Shown here one piece after another: positions 26,353 through 36,000 of a stretch of DNA of 64,000 nt (position 1 is its first letter; every line of letters starts with the position of its first letter). The stretch spans positions 28,642 through 92,641 of the forward strand of contig JABDHD010000003.1 of the NCBI GenBank assembly GCA_013285685.1, in the 5' to 3' direction. The position numbers and the translations under genes are program-made. Origin of the DNA: Bacteroidota bacterium. Lineage in GTDB: Bacteria; Bacteroidota; Bacteroidia; Sphingobacteriales; Sphingobacteriaceae. The notes beneath the pieces are model-generated. The model was not told the origin of the DNA and searched no databases. It worked only from the letters and a program-made list of their open reading frames with translations.

Positions 26353-27954
26353 TTAATAGCCCGGGTTTTGTTTCAGGTTAGGGTTTAATTCACGGTCGGA
26401 CGCAGGTATCGGGAATAAATTCAAGTGCTCATCGGTAGCTGCGCCGCCAGCTACGTTTCCTTTCCAATCCCAAAGGTAGCTGCCGCCTGTAAACAGCCCG
26501 AAGCGGATCAGGTCAGTTCTCCTGAAACCTTCCCAGTACAATTCGCGGCCGCGCTCGTCCAATAAAAAGTTGAGCGTGAGCTGTCCCGAAGTAATATCGC
26601 CGGAAGCGCCTCCGTAGGCCCGTTCGCGTATTTTATTAACAAGGGTCAATGCGGTGGCCGAACTGCCGCCCGCGCCTCCGCGCAATACGGCCTCCGCATA
26701 GTTCAGGTAAATCTCAGAAAGCCTGAACAGCGGATAATCCGTATCGACAAAGGTGTTGTTTGAGCCTGGCGCACCTGTTGAAGTAACATTTTTGAATTTA
26801 GCGCACAAATAGCCTTCGCTAAAAATAGTAGGGTCGGCTACATCCGCAAGGTTTTGCCCGCTGGTATAAAAAATGGCGCGTTTATCGGTATTCCCGGAAG
26901 GATCGGGGAAGGTGCGGTTAACAAAAGTGGTGGTGAGCCGGTTGCCTGCCCATCCCCCGGATGCGATGCCAAACAAATTTGTAGCATCCTCCGAGCCGCC
27001 TACAGCTGCATGGATAACAAAGGTCATGTCGCCGTAACTTTCGGTGTTCATGCCGTCTTCCGCAATCGGCAGAATAATGTCGTTACGGTAGCCGTTGTTA
27101 TCCGCCAAAAACAAATTTTGATAACTCGGCAGCAACGAATAGTTGCTGGAGGCGAGGATCTTGTTGCAGTAAGTGATGCAATCTGTCGATCGGTCTGTCC
27201 CGGTAAAAACCTTTGCGTTCAGGTACATCCGGCTTAGCAACGCCCAATCCGCGCCCTGGTCAATCCTTGCATATTCATTGGCGCCAGGAGCTGCAAGTAA
27301 AGGCTGTATGGCGATCAGTTCCGACTCGATATATTTAAACAGGTCTGCGCGGGCGATTTGCTTTGGCAGAAAAGTGCCCGGCAGGTCGTTTTCAGTCGCG
27401 AAGGGTACATTGCCATACATATCCATGGCACACTCATAAAAATAGGCCCTTAAAAACCGGGCTTCCGCTAAATATTGATTAACGGCTGCCACAGAAAGGC
27501 CTGCGGGAAGTGATCCTAATCTTGCCGTTACATCCCTGATATATTCGTTGCAGTAGGCAATGTTTACAAATATCCTTTCGTACATCAGCTGCACGTACAG
27601 GTTAGCATCGCTCCAGATGCCGCCGTGGTATTCCACCAGGCCGCCATCGCCCCAGGCGTTTATACACTCGTCCGTAGTAACTTCTTCTGCCGCCCAATAT
27701 TCGCGAAGGAAACAGGCGGTACCCTGGTCGGATGCCTGGATATCATTTTCGGTGAAATTTATATTCTGGCCCGATACCGCCAGCGAAGCATACAGCTTTG
27801 CCAGGGCTTCTTTATAAGCCACCGGATTGTTAAATATGGTTGCCGACGTAGTAACGAGGGGGTCGATAGGTACCGTATCGAGCTTTTTAGTACAGGAACA
27901 AGCAAACACGACTGTCATGAATGCCTGTATGGTTAAAATCTTATTGAATTTCAT
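26353..27954 (-). CDS. SusD-like (RagB/SusD) outer-membrane lipoprotein
   Basis: A 533-residue surface lipoprotein that forms the lid of the SusC transporter and binds the oligosaccharide. The signal peptide ends VVFACSC (Cys20) and is followed by TKKLDTVP. Typical SusD elements are an N-terminal helix with PVAYKEALAKLYASLA, tetratricopeptide-like helices (YLAEARFLRAYFYECAMDMYG, the RFLRAYFY motif being diagnostic), and the C-terminal domain with PLFRLSEIYLNYAEAVLRGG, ALTLVNKIRERAYG and LLDERGRELYWEGFRRTDLIRFG. I use the ATG at 27954, 10 bp after the SusC stop, because it begins the signal peptide; the start at 27978 would overlap SusC. Paired with the upstream SusC gene as always. Confidence 0.96.
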   Translation of the reverse strand: MKFNKILTIQAFMTVVFACSCTKKLDTVPIDPLVTTSATIFNNPVAYKEALAKLYASLAVSGQNINFTENDIQASDQGTACFLREYWAAEEVTTDECINAWGDGGLVEYHGGIWSDANLYVQLMYERIFVNIAYCNEYIRDVTARLGSLPAGLSVAAVNQYLAEARFLRAYFYECAMDMYGNVPFATENDLPGTFLPKQIARADLFKYIESELIAIQPLLAAPGANEYARIDQGADWALLSRMYLNAKVFTGTDRSTDCITYCNKILASSNYSLLPSYQNLFLADNNGYRNDIILPIAEDGMNTESYGDMTFVIHAAVGGSEDATNLFGIASGGWAGNRLTTTFVNRTFPDPSGNTDKRAIFYTSGQNLADVADPTIFSEGYLCAKFKNVTSTGAPGSNNTFVDTDYPLFRLSEIYLNYAEAVLRGGAGGSSATALTLVNKIRERAYGGASGDITSGQLTLNFLLDERGRELYWEGFRRTDLIRFGLFTGGSYLWDWKGNVAGGAATDEHLNLFPIPASDRELNPNLKQNPGY

Positions 27955-27964
27955 GATACTTTTA

Positions 27965-30955
27965 TTAATAAGTTGCATTTAAACCGATTTGATAGATGCG
28001 TGCCCGGGGGAAGAAGTTATTATCCAGGCCCCCGCTTATTTCAGGGTCCAACCCTTTGTAAGGCGTAATAACAAACACATTTTGCACACCCGCGCTCAGG
28101 CGTAGTTTCAATTTACTTTTATTGAATGCCGGGAAATTATAACCCAGGCTCATATTGTCCATCCTGAAAAACGAAGCGTTTTGTATGTAATAATCGGATT
28201 GGTTGGTGGTTAACGCGGTAGTAAACTGCGTAAAGCTGGCATTGGTAGTTTGGTTGGACAAATAACCGAGCGACGAATACAACCCCCGGTAGGTGCTGCC
28301 GGCAGCCACATTATTGTAATCGTAATTGCCAAGGCTTACCCTTCCAGAAAAGCTAAAATCGAACCTTTTATAGGCGATATCCGAGTTAATACCCATGGTA
28401 ACCGTTGGATCAGGACTATGGTCAAGGTATAAATCCGCACTATTGATCTGCCCGTCGTGATTACGGTCGACATAACCGTCTTCTATCGGCTTCCCGTTTG
28501 GATTGTAGATTTGTTGGAAAACGTAGAATGAATTAATAGGATACCCTACCTCGTTGGCCTGTATGGTGCCTGACGTTGTCCCCGCTATACCCGAATTCGG
28601 GTTTACCTGTATAAAGCCGGGACCCGTTGACCCGATCAAATTCAAAATTTTGTTTTTGTTAAAGCTGATGTTATACCCAAATTGCCAGTGCCAGTCTTTC
28701 GAGTCGATGATGATCGCATTCAGGGCCAATTCGCCGCCCACGTTTTGCATGCTGCCGATGTTCTCCAGAAGAGTTGAAGCAAAGTTTGTAAGTACGGGCA
28801 CATTTACCACGTTAAGCAGGTTGGATGTTTTTTTGTAGTAAGCATCGATGCTCCCGGTTAACCGGTTGTTCAGGAAGCCGAAATCAAGCCCGATATTGCT
28901 GGTTGTGGTCGATTCCCACTTAATGCCCGCATCGTAAGGCCCTGGCCGCAGCGTGTTGTAAAACGTATTGCCAAACTGGTACCGGGTGGCGTTGTCGCTT
29001 TGCGAAAATACCGGCAGGTACGGGTAGTTATTATTGTTAGTCAAATCCTGCTGCCCGGTAGTACCATAGCCGAGGCGTAATTTAAGGTCGGAGAAGATGT
29101 TGCTATTCTTCATAAAATCCTCATCCTTTATGCGCCATGCAAAGGCCGCCGCCGGGAAAAGGCCCCAGCGGTCCTGGGGCGCAAATTTTGAAGTACCGTC
29201 GTCCCTCAATGTAAAGGTCAACAGGTATTTGTCATTAAAAGTGTAATTCACCCGGCCAAAAAACGAGATCAGCCTGTAGTCGGTCTTGTAAGGGGATGGC
29301 GGGTTAAACACGGTTTGCTTATAGTCCGATGAAATGGCATTGCCATTGGTATAAAAATCGGAGTAAGAATAACCGGCTGTCGCGTCGATCTTGCTTTTTA
29401 TCGATTTAAGGTCCTTTTTATAGTTCAGGTAATATTCGGCCAAAAGGTTGCGGTTTACGGTATTGTAATACACCTTTTGACCGCCCGAAGCAACCGGCAA
29501 ATACACCCATTGTGTGCTGTCGAGCACATTGTTATGGCCGAAGGCAAGCGAAATATCATAGCCCAGGTTCACATTAGCGGTCAGCCCGTCAACACCCGGA
29601 ATTTTATAATTAAATACCGCGTTGCCGATGCTCCTTCTTTGGGTCGACTTATTATCCGTTTCGTTTAATTCCGCTACCGGATTTGCTGTCGCGAGGGTAA
29701 CCGGGTCGCCGTTGATATTGGTATTGCCGTTGGTTGTCCAGGTGGTATAGCCCCTCCAGCGGGTATTGCCATTATAAACCGGCTGGGTAGGATCGTAGTT
29801 TACCGCATTGCCTATGGCTCCCTGGTTGGCAAAATTATTCAGGTTGTACAAGCCTTTCAGGTTAACATGGATGTTAAGCGTATGGTTAAAAAAACTTGGG
29901 TCGAGGCCGACCGCAAGCGTTGTACGTTGATAGTTATAAGTTTTTAACACGCCGTCGGAATTATTGTAACCGAGCGAGACGCGGTAAGGCAGGTTTTTTG
30001 TCGTTCCGGCAATGCTGAGATTGTGGTCCTGCCCTATAGCCTGTTGATAAATTTGGTTTTGCCAGTTGGTGTTGGCGTTGCCCAGCAGCGATGTCACTGC
30101 AGTTTGGCCGCCGTAAACCTGGTTAACCAGGGCTCGAAACTGATCAGCGGTATAAACAGGCACCTCCTTTGGGATGACTGAGACCGACCCGGTAGCGCTG
30201 TAGTTTATAGTCAGGTCTTTGGTACCGCGTTTGGTGGTGATTAAAATTACACCACTCGAGCCCCTCGAACCATAAATGGCCGTTGCCGAGGCATCTTTCA
30301 AAACAGTAACATTCTCCACATCATTTGGGTTGATACTGGTCAGGATATTATCGGTACCGCCCACGGGCACATTGCTCATGGGTACGCCGTCGATAACGAT
30401 CAGCGGATCTGTACTGGCATTGATGGACGTAATACCCCGAATGCGGATAGTTGAAGTTTGCCCCGGCGCGCCGCTGATGGAGGTGATCACCACACCGGGC
30501 AACTTACCGTTTACAGCGTCCTGTATGCTGTTTACGGCGCCTTTGTTAAAGTCTTTCGCGGTTACCACGTCAACGGCGCCGGTTGCGTCTGTTTTCTTCA
30601 CCGTGCCATACCCGATGACGGCTACCTGTTCCATCAATACCGAGGATGGTTTTAGCTGGAGGGTCAAATTCAGCCTGCCACCAACATTTACCGCTTGCTC
30701 CAATGTAGCGAACCCGATAAAGGTGATCACCAGCGTTTGCGGGCCGGCCGGCACGTTGATTAGTTTAAAATAACCGTTTGCATCCGTGCCGGCGGTTTGT
30801 TTTGTCCCTTTCAGCATAACGGTTGCGCCGGGGAGGGGCTGATTTTCATCGTCGATCACACGGCCCGTTATAGCACCCGATTGGGCCATGGCCGGGTTGC
30901 AAAGGCCAATAAAAAGTAACAGCAAAGTGTAGCTCAAAAAGTAAAGCTTTTTCAT
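27965..30955 (-). CDS. SusC-like TonB-dependent outer-membrane transporter
   Basis: A 996-residue transporter for oligosaccharides, driven by TonB-ExbBD. A signal peptide (residues 1-24, ending AMAQ) leads to the carboxypeptidase-regulatory-like domain at about 27-110 (GAITGRVIDDENQPLPGATVMLKGT). Next come a TonB-box-like EQVAVIGYGTVKK, the plug domain (residues 120-230, with SINPNDVENVTVLKDASATAIYGSRGSSGVILITTK) and a barrel of 22 strands ending YQIGLNATY with terminal aromatic. It is the first gene of the operon SusC-SusD-SusE-amylase. A promoter with an upstream TTTTCTATAT box precedes it. The specificity is inferred as starch or maltooligosaccharides from the amylase genes. Confidence 0.97.
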   Translation of the reverse strand: MKKLYFLSYTLLLLFIGLCNPAMAQSGAITGRVIDDENQPLPGATVMLKGTKQTAGTDANGYFKLINVPAGPQTLVITFIGFATLEQAVNVGGRLNLTLQLKPSSVLMEQVAVIGYGTVKKTDATGAVDVVTAKDFNKGAVNSIQDAVNGKLPGVVITSISGAPGQTSTIRIRGITSINASTDPLIVIDGVPMSNVPVGGTDNILTSINPNDVENVTVLKDASATAIYGSRGSSGVILITTKRGTKDLTINYSATGSVSVIPKEVPVYTADQFRALVNQVYGGQTAVTSLLGNANTNWQNQIYQQAIGQDHNLSIAGTTKNLPYRVSLGYNNSDGVLKTYNYQRTTLAVGLDPSFFNHTLNIHVNLKGLYNLNNFANQGAIGNAVNYDPTQPVYNGNTRWRGYTTWTTNGNTNINGDPVTLATANPVAELNETDNKSTQRRSIGNAVFNYKIPGVDGLTANVNLGYDISLAFGHNNVLDSTQWVYLPVASGGQKVYYNTVNRNLLAEYYLNYKKDLKSIKSKIDATAGYSYSDFYTNGNAISSDYKQTVFNPPSPYKTDYRLISFFGRVNYTFNDKYLLTFTLRDDGTSKFAPQDRWGLFPAAAFAWRIKDEDFMKNSNIFSDLKLRLGYGTTGQQDLTNNNNYPYLPVFSQSDNATRYQFGNTFYNTLRPGPYDAGIKWESTTTSNIGLDFGFLNNRLTGSIDAYYKKTSNLLNVVNVPVLTNFASTLLENIGSMQNVGGELALNAIIIDSKDWHWQFGYNISFNKNKILNLIGSTGPGFIQVNPNSGIAGTTSGTIQANEVGYPINSFYVFQQIYNPNGKPIEDGYVDRNHDGQINSADLYLDHSPDPTVTMGINSDIAYKRFDFSFSGRVSLGNYDYNNVAAGSTYRGLYSSLGYLSNQTTNASFTQFTTALTTNQSDYYIQNASFFRMDNMSLGYNFPAFNKSKLKLRLSAGVQNVFVITPYKGLDPEISGGLDNNFFPRARIYQIGLNATY

Positions 30956-31014
30956 TCATTTAGTAGTTTAAAATTGGTTTAACTTGATCGTGGCAACTCG
31001 CGCCAAATCCGAAT

Positions 31015-31070
31015 CAAAGGAAAGAGGATGAAAAAGTAAAGGCAATAGCGGCTACCCTCAATATAGAAAA
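31015..31070 (-). promoter_or_regulatory. Promoter and operator of the susC-like operon
   Basis: On the minus strand a TTG (31043-31045) lies 20 bp ahead of TTCCTTTG (31015-31022), the -33/-7 pattern of Bacteroidota primary sigma factor. Upstream lies TTTTCTATAT (31061-31070). The same box, -33 and -7 at the same spacings precede the T9SS amylase gene, so this is a likely activator site, probably for the adjacent SusR-like protein. Confidence 0.72.
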
Positions 31071-31164
31071 TACAGAAGAGATATTAATATAATAAGTTGA
31101 TTATTAATAATTTGTAAGTGATTTGATAAAGGCCAATATAGATTTCAGTTTCGGAAGTTTTCAA

Positions 31165-32796
31165 TTAAACCGCTTCTATCGCCATAATTCGGTCCTCAAA
31201 ATCGTCATTGGAGATAAACGAGCGGTTTTTTATCCTGTTTTTGTAGGCGTAAATTGTGTTAACCGAATAGCCGAGCAGTTTGGCAATACGGTCATTATCA
31301 TGAATGCCCATCCTTATCAAGGCAAATATACGATGCTCGGTGCCGAGCGCCTGGCCCTCCGGAATGCATATCTCGTCGCCGGGTTCAAACAAGGCATTGA
31401 ATTTATTGATAAAATCGGGAAAGATGCGCAAGAAAACTTTATCGAAGGTGTGGAATAGCTGCTGCCTTTCATTTTCCAGGTTCAGGTTTTTAACAGCGGT
31501 TTGCGCGTCCTCGTAACGTTTGCTGCTCAACTTTTTCTCAAGGGATTTTTGAAAGCTCTCCAATTTTTCGATATAAATGGAGTTGATGTTAAAGTAGTAG
31601 CCGATATACTCGTTTTTTATTTTATTGGCCGTGCTTAAATTCTGGTTTAGTTCTTCGAGCGACCGGTTGTTTTCTTGCAGGGTGATGTTGGCCGCTTTGA
31701 TCACTTCATCGGCGATGCGGAGCTTTTTTAATTGCTTAAATATGATCCACGCAAATACCACTACCGCTATTACCAGCAGTGTAATAATGAAAGAGTACGT
31801 ATAAAGCAGTTTTTTTTGATGCTCGATCTGGGTGATCCATTGCGCCTCGATAATGGGCAATATGCTGCTAATCTTTACCTGGCGCTGTAAAGCGCCGTAA
31901 AAAGCAGCATCATCCATGGCCTGTTTAATATAAACATAGGCATGGTCTATATCACCTTTTTTAAACAGGATATCGGCCAGCTGGTAAATGGCCACCGTCT
32001 CTTTGGTTGCGGATTGAATATCAGAAATGGCCGCCCCTATAAGCAATTGCACGGACCTTTCCAAGTTCCCTTTTACCTGGTAAATGTAACTGAGACAACA
32101 GGCATTTACCGCGAAATCATGCGGCGTCAGGCCGGGTAACTTCAACAGGGAAATGTAGGTAGCTTGTCCGTCCGTATAATGACCGGTGCGCAGTTCTTTC
32201 AGGCCTTCGAGTTCCAGATAACGGAAAGTTCCGGGATTGTTTAGTGCAAGTGCCGAATCAATGCACGTTATGCCCTGGGGATCATACCGGGTCGAATAAT
32301 CAGGGCTGCGGTCATAATCAGACAGATCAAAATAGCATCTTGCTTTTAGAAAATAATAGTCGCTTTTGTCTATTGGGTTAAATAGTTGCACATTGATGCC
32401 GTTAAGCTCTTCCAGTGTCTCTTTAAACAGCCCTGACGACAACAACGTAAATGCAAGTTTCATTTTCGCTGAGGCGATAAGCAGCGGATTATTTAATTGC
32501 GCCGATAAGACCTGTAGTTTTTTGGCATAATAATAGGATGAATCGTAACGAAAGGATTTATACTCTTCAAAAAGCGAGGCGTACACGTCGAATTGTTGTT
32601 TAACCGTTTTGGCCTGCAGCAAGGCTTGGTTTAGCCGGGCGATCTGTTGCTGTTTTTGTGTTATATACTGGTCTTTTTTTGCCAGGGCGGCGTTCAGTTC
32701 GTTCAACATGCTGTCCGTGACCGACTGGGTGTGGGCAATCATAGGAAGGCAAACCATACAAATGCCTGAAACTAATAGCCTGGACAATCTCAACAT
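31165..32796 (-). CDS. SusR-like membrane-bound transcriptional activator (DUF6377-type)
   Basis: The start at 32796 begins a signal sequence (MLRLSRLLVSGICMVCLPM); an upstream in-frame start would add 45 residues without support. After the exported N terminus comes a periplasmic region of about 310 residues made of TPR-like helices (ILFKKGDIDHAYVYIKQAM and similar). One transmembrane helix follows (LLYTYSFIITLLVIAVVVFAW), then a coiled coil and a cytosolic C-terminal domain that ends in a helix-turn-helix (RIAKLLGYSVNTIYAYKNRIKNR). This is the layout of SusR, which senses maltooligosaccharides in the periplasm and activates sus genes. The GYYFNINSIYIEKLE segment is typical of the family. It lies between the SusC operon and the large amylase gene on the same strand and probably controls both. 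Confidence 0.88.
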   Translation of the reverse strand: MLRLSRLLVSGICMVCLPMIAHTQSVTDSMLNELNAALAKKDQYITQKQQQIARLNQALLQAKTVKQQFDVYASLFEEYKSFRYDSSYYYAKKLQVLSAQLNNPLLIASAKMKLAFTLLSSGLFKETLEELNGINVQLFNPIDKSDYYFLKARCYFDLSDYDRSPDYSTRYDPQGITCIDSALALNNPGTFRYLELEGLKELRTGHYTDGQATYISLLKLPGLTPHDFAVNACCLSYIYQVKGNLERSVQLLIGAAISDIQSATKETVAIYQLADILFKKGDIDHAYVYIKQAMDDAAFYGALQRQVKISSILPIIEAQWITQIEHQKKLLYTYSFIITLLVIAVVVFAWIIFKQLKKLRIADEVIKAANITLQENNRSLEELNQNLSTANKIKNEYIGYYFNINSIYIEKLESFQKSLEKKLSSKRYEDAQTAVKNLNLENERQQLFHTFDKVFLRIFPDFINKFNALFEPGDEICIPEGQALGTEHRIFALIRMGIHDNDRIAKLLGYSVNTIYAYKNRIKNRSFISNDDFEDRIMAIEAV

Positions 32797-33019
32797 ATTC
32801 GCCAACTGTTTTGATGGTTTACAAGCTGTAAAAATAGAAATCTTTTTAAGTTTTATTGCAGCATTGAGGTAAGGGCGCGGGGCAGACGCATTAAAAATTT
32901 GATGTTTTAACGAGGTAATCTTTGTCTCCACCGGCGCGCTGTCGTTTGATCTATGCCCGAAGCATTATCAAAAAGCCGAGCGAAGAAATATCAAACTTCT
33001 CCCAATTTTTCTTTTAACC

Positions 33020-33050
33020 AAAAGCCCCGGCTTAACGGACCGGGGCTTTT
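33020..33050 (-). terminator. Terminator of the T9SS amylase gene
   Basis: Perfect 11-bp arms (AAAAGCCCCGG and its complement) around a 9-base loop, 28 bp after the stop on the minus strand, with T-runs on both strands. Confidence 0.88.
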
Positions 33051-33077
33051 TGAAAAACTGTTCAAACCTGCGTGTCG

Positions 33078-36000
33078 CTAGTATTTCAGTATGATGTACC
33101 CTTTTTTGTACTTAACGGTACTGCCTGCCTTATACTCCAGCAGGTAAAAATAGGTGCCCTGCGGCATCATTGCGCCATTTAAGCCGGAATGGCCGTCGAA
33201 AGTTTTACTTAGGTTATCATAGTTCGCGGTTTCGAAGACGGTAACACCCCTTGCATTCATCACTGTTATTTTATTTTCGGGGTAACGGGAAATGTTATCA
33301 ATAGTGAGTATGTCGTTTATACCATCGCCGTTTGGTGAAAGCGCCGGGCGAACAAAGGGCTCAGCAGAGAGCGGTGCGCCCGCCAACCCGTTCAGTTCAG
33401 TCGGATTGCTTTCGCCCGAAATACCGGCAACATAGGCATCGTTGTTTACTATTGTGGGATTAACGAATTGCCACTCCGCGCTGTAAAAACCACTTGATGC
33501 GCCACTATATTGCGCATAACCGGCAAGGCTTTGGATATTTATCCACTCGGAGGTTTGCCACCTGTTTTCAAGGTAATTCCAGCCATCGCCGGTTGATACG
33601 ACCGACCACATGGCACTGTACCAGCTGCTGTTGCCGGTATTGCTTTCCACAGACCCATTTTGATCCTCCACATCCATCATGTTCCCTGTACCGCGGTTCA
33701 CCAGGTAAATATAGCCCGACGGGCCGGTAACCTGCTCCCACAGGTAATTGTTGTTACCCGACGGGCTGGTGCCGTATTTTACCTGCCCGTTGCCGGCATC
33801 ATATAAATAGGTATTGGGCTGCCACCTGTTTAAGATGTTATAATAGGTGGTGCTGCCGGAAGCGGTAACCGTAACGGTGCAGTTAGCCGTAAAGCTATTG
33901 TCGGTAGTGGTAACGGTAATAGTGGCCGCACCTGTGGCAACTGCTGTTACCAGGCCGGTTGTATTAACCGTGGCTACGGCAGTATTATTTGACGACCAGC
34001 TGACACCGGTTATCGTAGCATTAGTCGGTGCAAGGGTCGCAGTAAGCTGCTGTGTAGAACCGCTGGCTACCGTTGCTGTTGTTGGGCTAACCGTAACTCC
34101 TGTAACCGGCACGGGCTGTGTATTGTACCAGTTGCCATTGTAATACCAGCCGTTGGATCCCCGGTTTAAATTGGCCGTTTGATTACTGCCGTCGTTAAAT
34201 ATCAGGTTGGTTGAGGTAATGTTGGTAAAGGTATAGCTATACCAGTTACCGCTGGTATTGGTCATGTTAACCCCCGGCCAGGTGCCATCAGCCAGGTTGC
34301 CGGCAGGTAATGCGCTCCACCAGTAAATTTTGATGCCGGTACCCCAGGTAGATGGCCGGTAAAAGTAAACCGTGAACCCTGAGGTTGCCGTTACCGTAAC
34401 CGCACAGGTGGCGGTTTTGGCGCCGTCGGTGGTTTTAACAGTGATGGTGGCCGTTCCTGCTGCTACAGCGGTTACCAACCCTGCCGTACTTACGGTAGCT
34501 ATGGCTGTATTGCTCGACGACCAGGTAACCGCTTTATTGGTCGCATTGCTGGGCGCAATGGTGGCGGTTAGCTGTTGTGTCGCCCCCACCGATAACGATG
34601 TACTGGTTGGGCTCATGGTTACACCAGTAACGGCTACCGTGGTTACGGTTATGGCGCAGGTAGCTGTCTTGCTTCCATCCTGGGTAGTTACGGTGACAGT
34701 TGCCGTTCCGGCACCGACTGCGGTTACCAGCCCGCTGGTGTTTACAGTAGCTACCGCTGTATTGCTTGACGACCAGCTAACTGTTTTGTTGGTAGCATTG
34801 CTGGGGGCGACGGTAGCGGTAAGTTGTTGTGTACCACCCACGGCGACGGAAGCTGTTGTCGGGCTCATGGTTACCCCGGTTACAGGCACATTGGTGGTGT
34901 TCACCGTAATTGCTGACGTTGCGGTAAAGGAATTGTCGTTTGTAGTCGCTGTTATGGTGGCCGTTCCTGCGGCTACTGCGGTTACCAAACCGGCTGTGCT
35001 CACGGTGGCCACAGCCGTGTTGCTTGATGACCAGGTAACGCCTGTTACCGTAGCATTTGAAGGAGCCAGGGTGGCAGTAAGCTGCTGTGTTCCGTTTACG
35101 GCCAGGCTGGCTGACGTTGGACTTACCGTTACACCGGTGACCGGTATGGGCTGCGTATTATACCAGTTGCCATTGTAATACCACCCGTTCGTCCCCGCCC
35201 TGCTTAGGTTTGCAGTTTGGTTTGAACCATCGTCAAATATCACATTGGTTGAAGTAACATTGGTGAAGGTGTAGCTATACCAGTTATTGCCGTTATTGGC
35301 CATGGCGACGCCCGGCCATGTGCCGTCTGCCAGCACACCGGCAGGCAATGCGCTCCACCAGTAAATATCAATGCCTGTTCCCCAGGTTGATGGCCGGTAA
35401 AAATTAACGGTAAAGTGCGAGGCTGCGGTTACGGTAACCGCGCAGGTTGCGGTTTTGGCCCCATCCTGTGTGGTAACCGTTATGGTTGCTGTACCTGCTG
35501 CAACTGCGGTTACCAGGCCGCCTGTGTTAACGGTTGCTACCGCCGTGTTGCTTGACGACCAGGTCACATTTTGGTTCGAGGCGTTTGACGGCGCCACTGT
35601 TGCCGTAAGCTGCTGTGTCAAACCGGCCGCGATGCTTGCAGTAGTGGGACTGACGGAGACGCCTGTAACCGCAACCGTAGCTACATTTTGATTAGTTAAT
35701 ACGATGTATTGAAACGCCGTTAACGATTGCGTGGCTCCCGATGTTAATGTAACCGAAGCACCCGTGTAGGCGTTTTTGTAATTGCCGGCTATAGCTGCCG
35801 GGATAACATAATTTTGCGCACTGTTGCGCATGTTTACCATCACTACCACTTTTTCCGAAGTTGTTTGCGATGTTTTGGTGAACGCGCAGGTATTATTGTC
35901 CGAGAAATTGGCCATTACCCCGCGCCTTACCGCCTCGCCGGAGGTTCGGTAATTATTTACCTTCTTAAAATCGGCCGAAGCGCCAAGGTTGGCCGACCAG

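Noticed and set aside
34372..35178. Open frame of 268 codons on the + strand
   Set aside because: It runs antisense through the Big2 repeats of the amylase gene and its Val/Ala/Thr-rich product mirrors them; a shadow of repetitive coding DNA.
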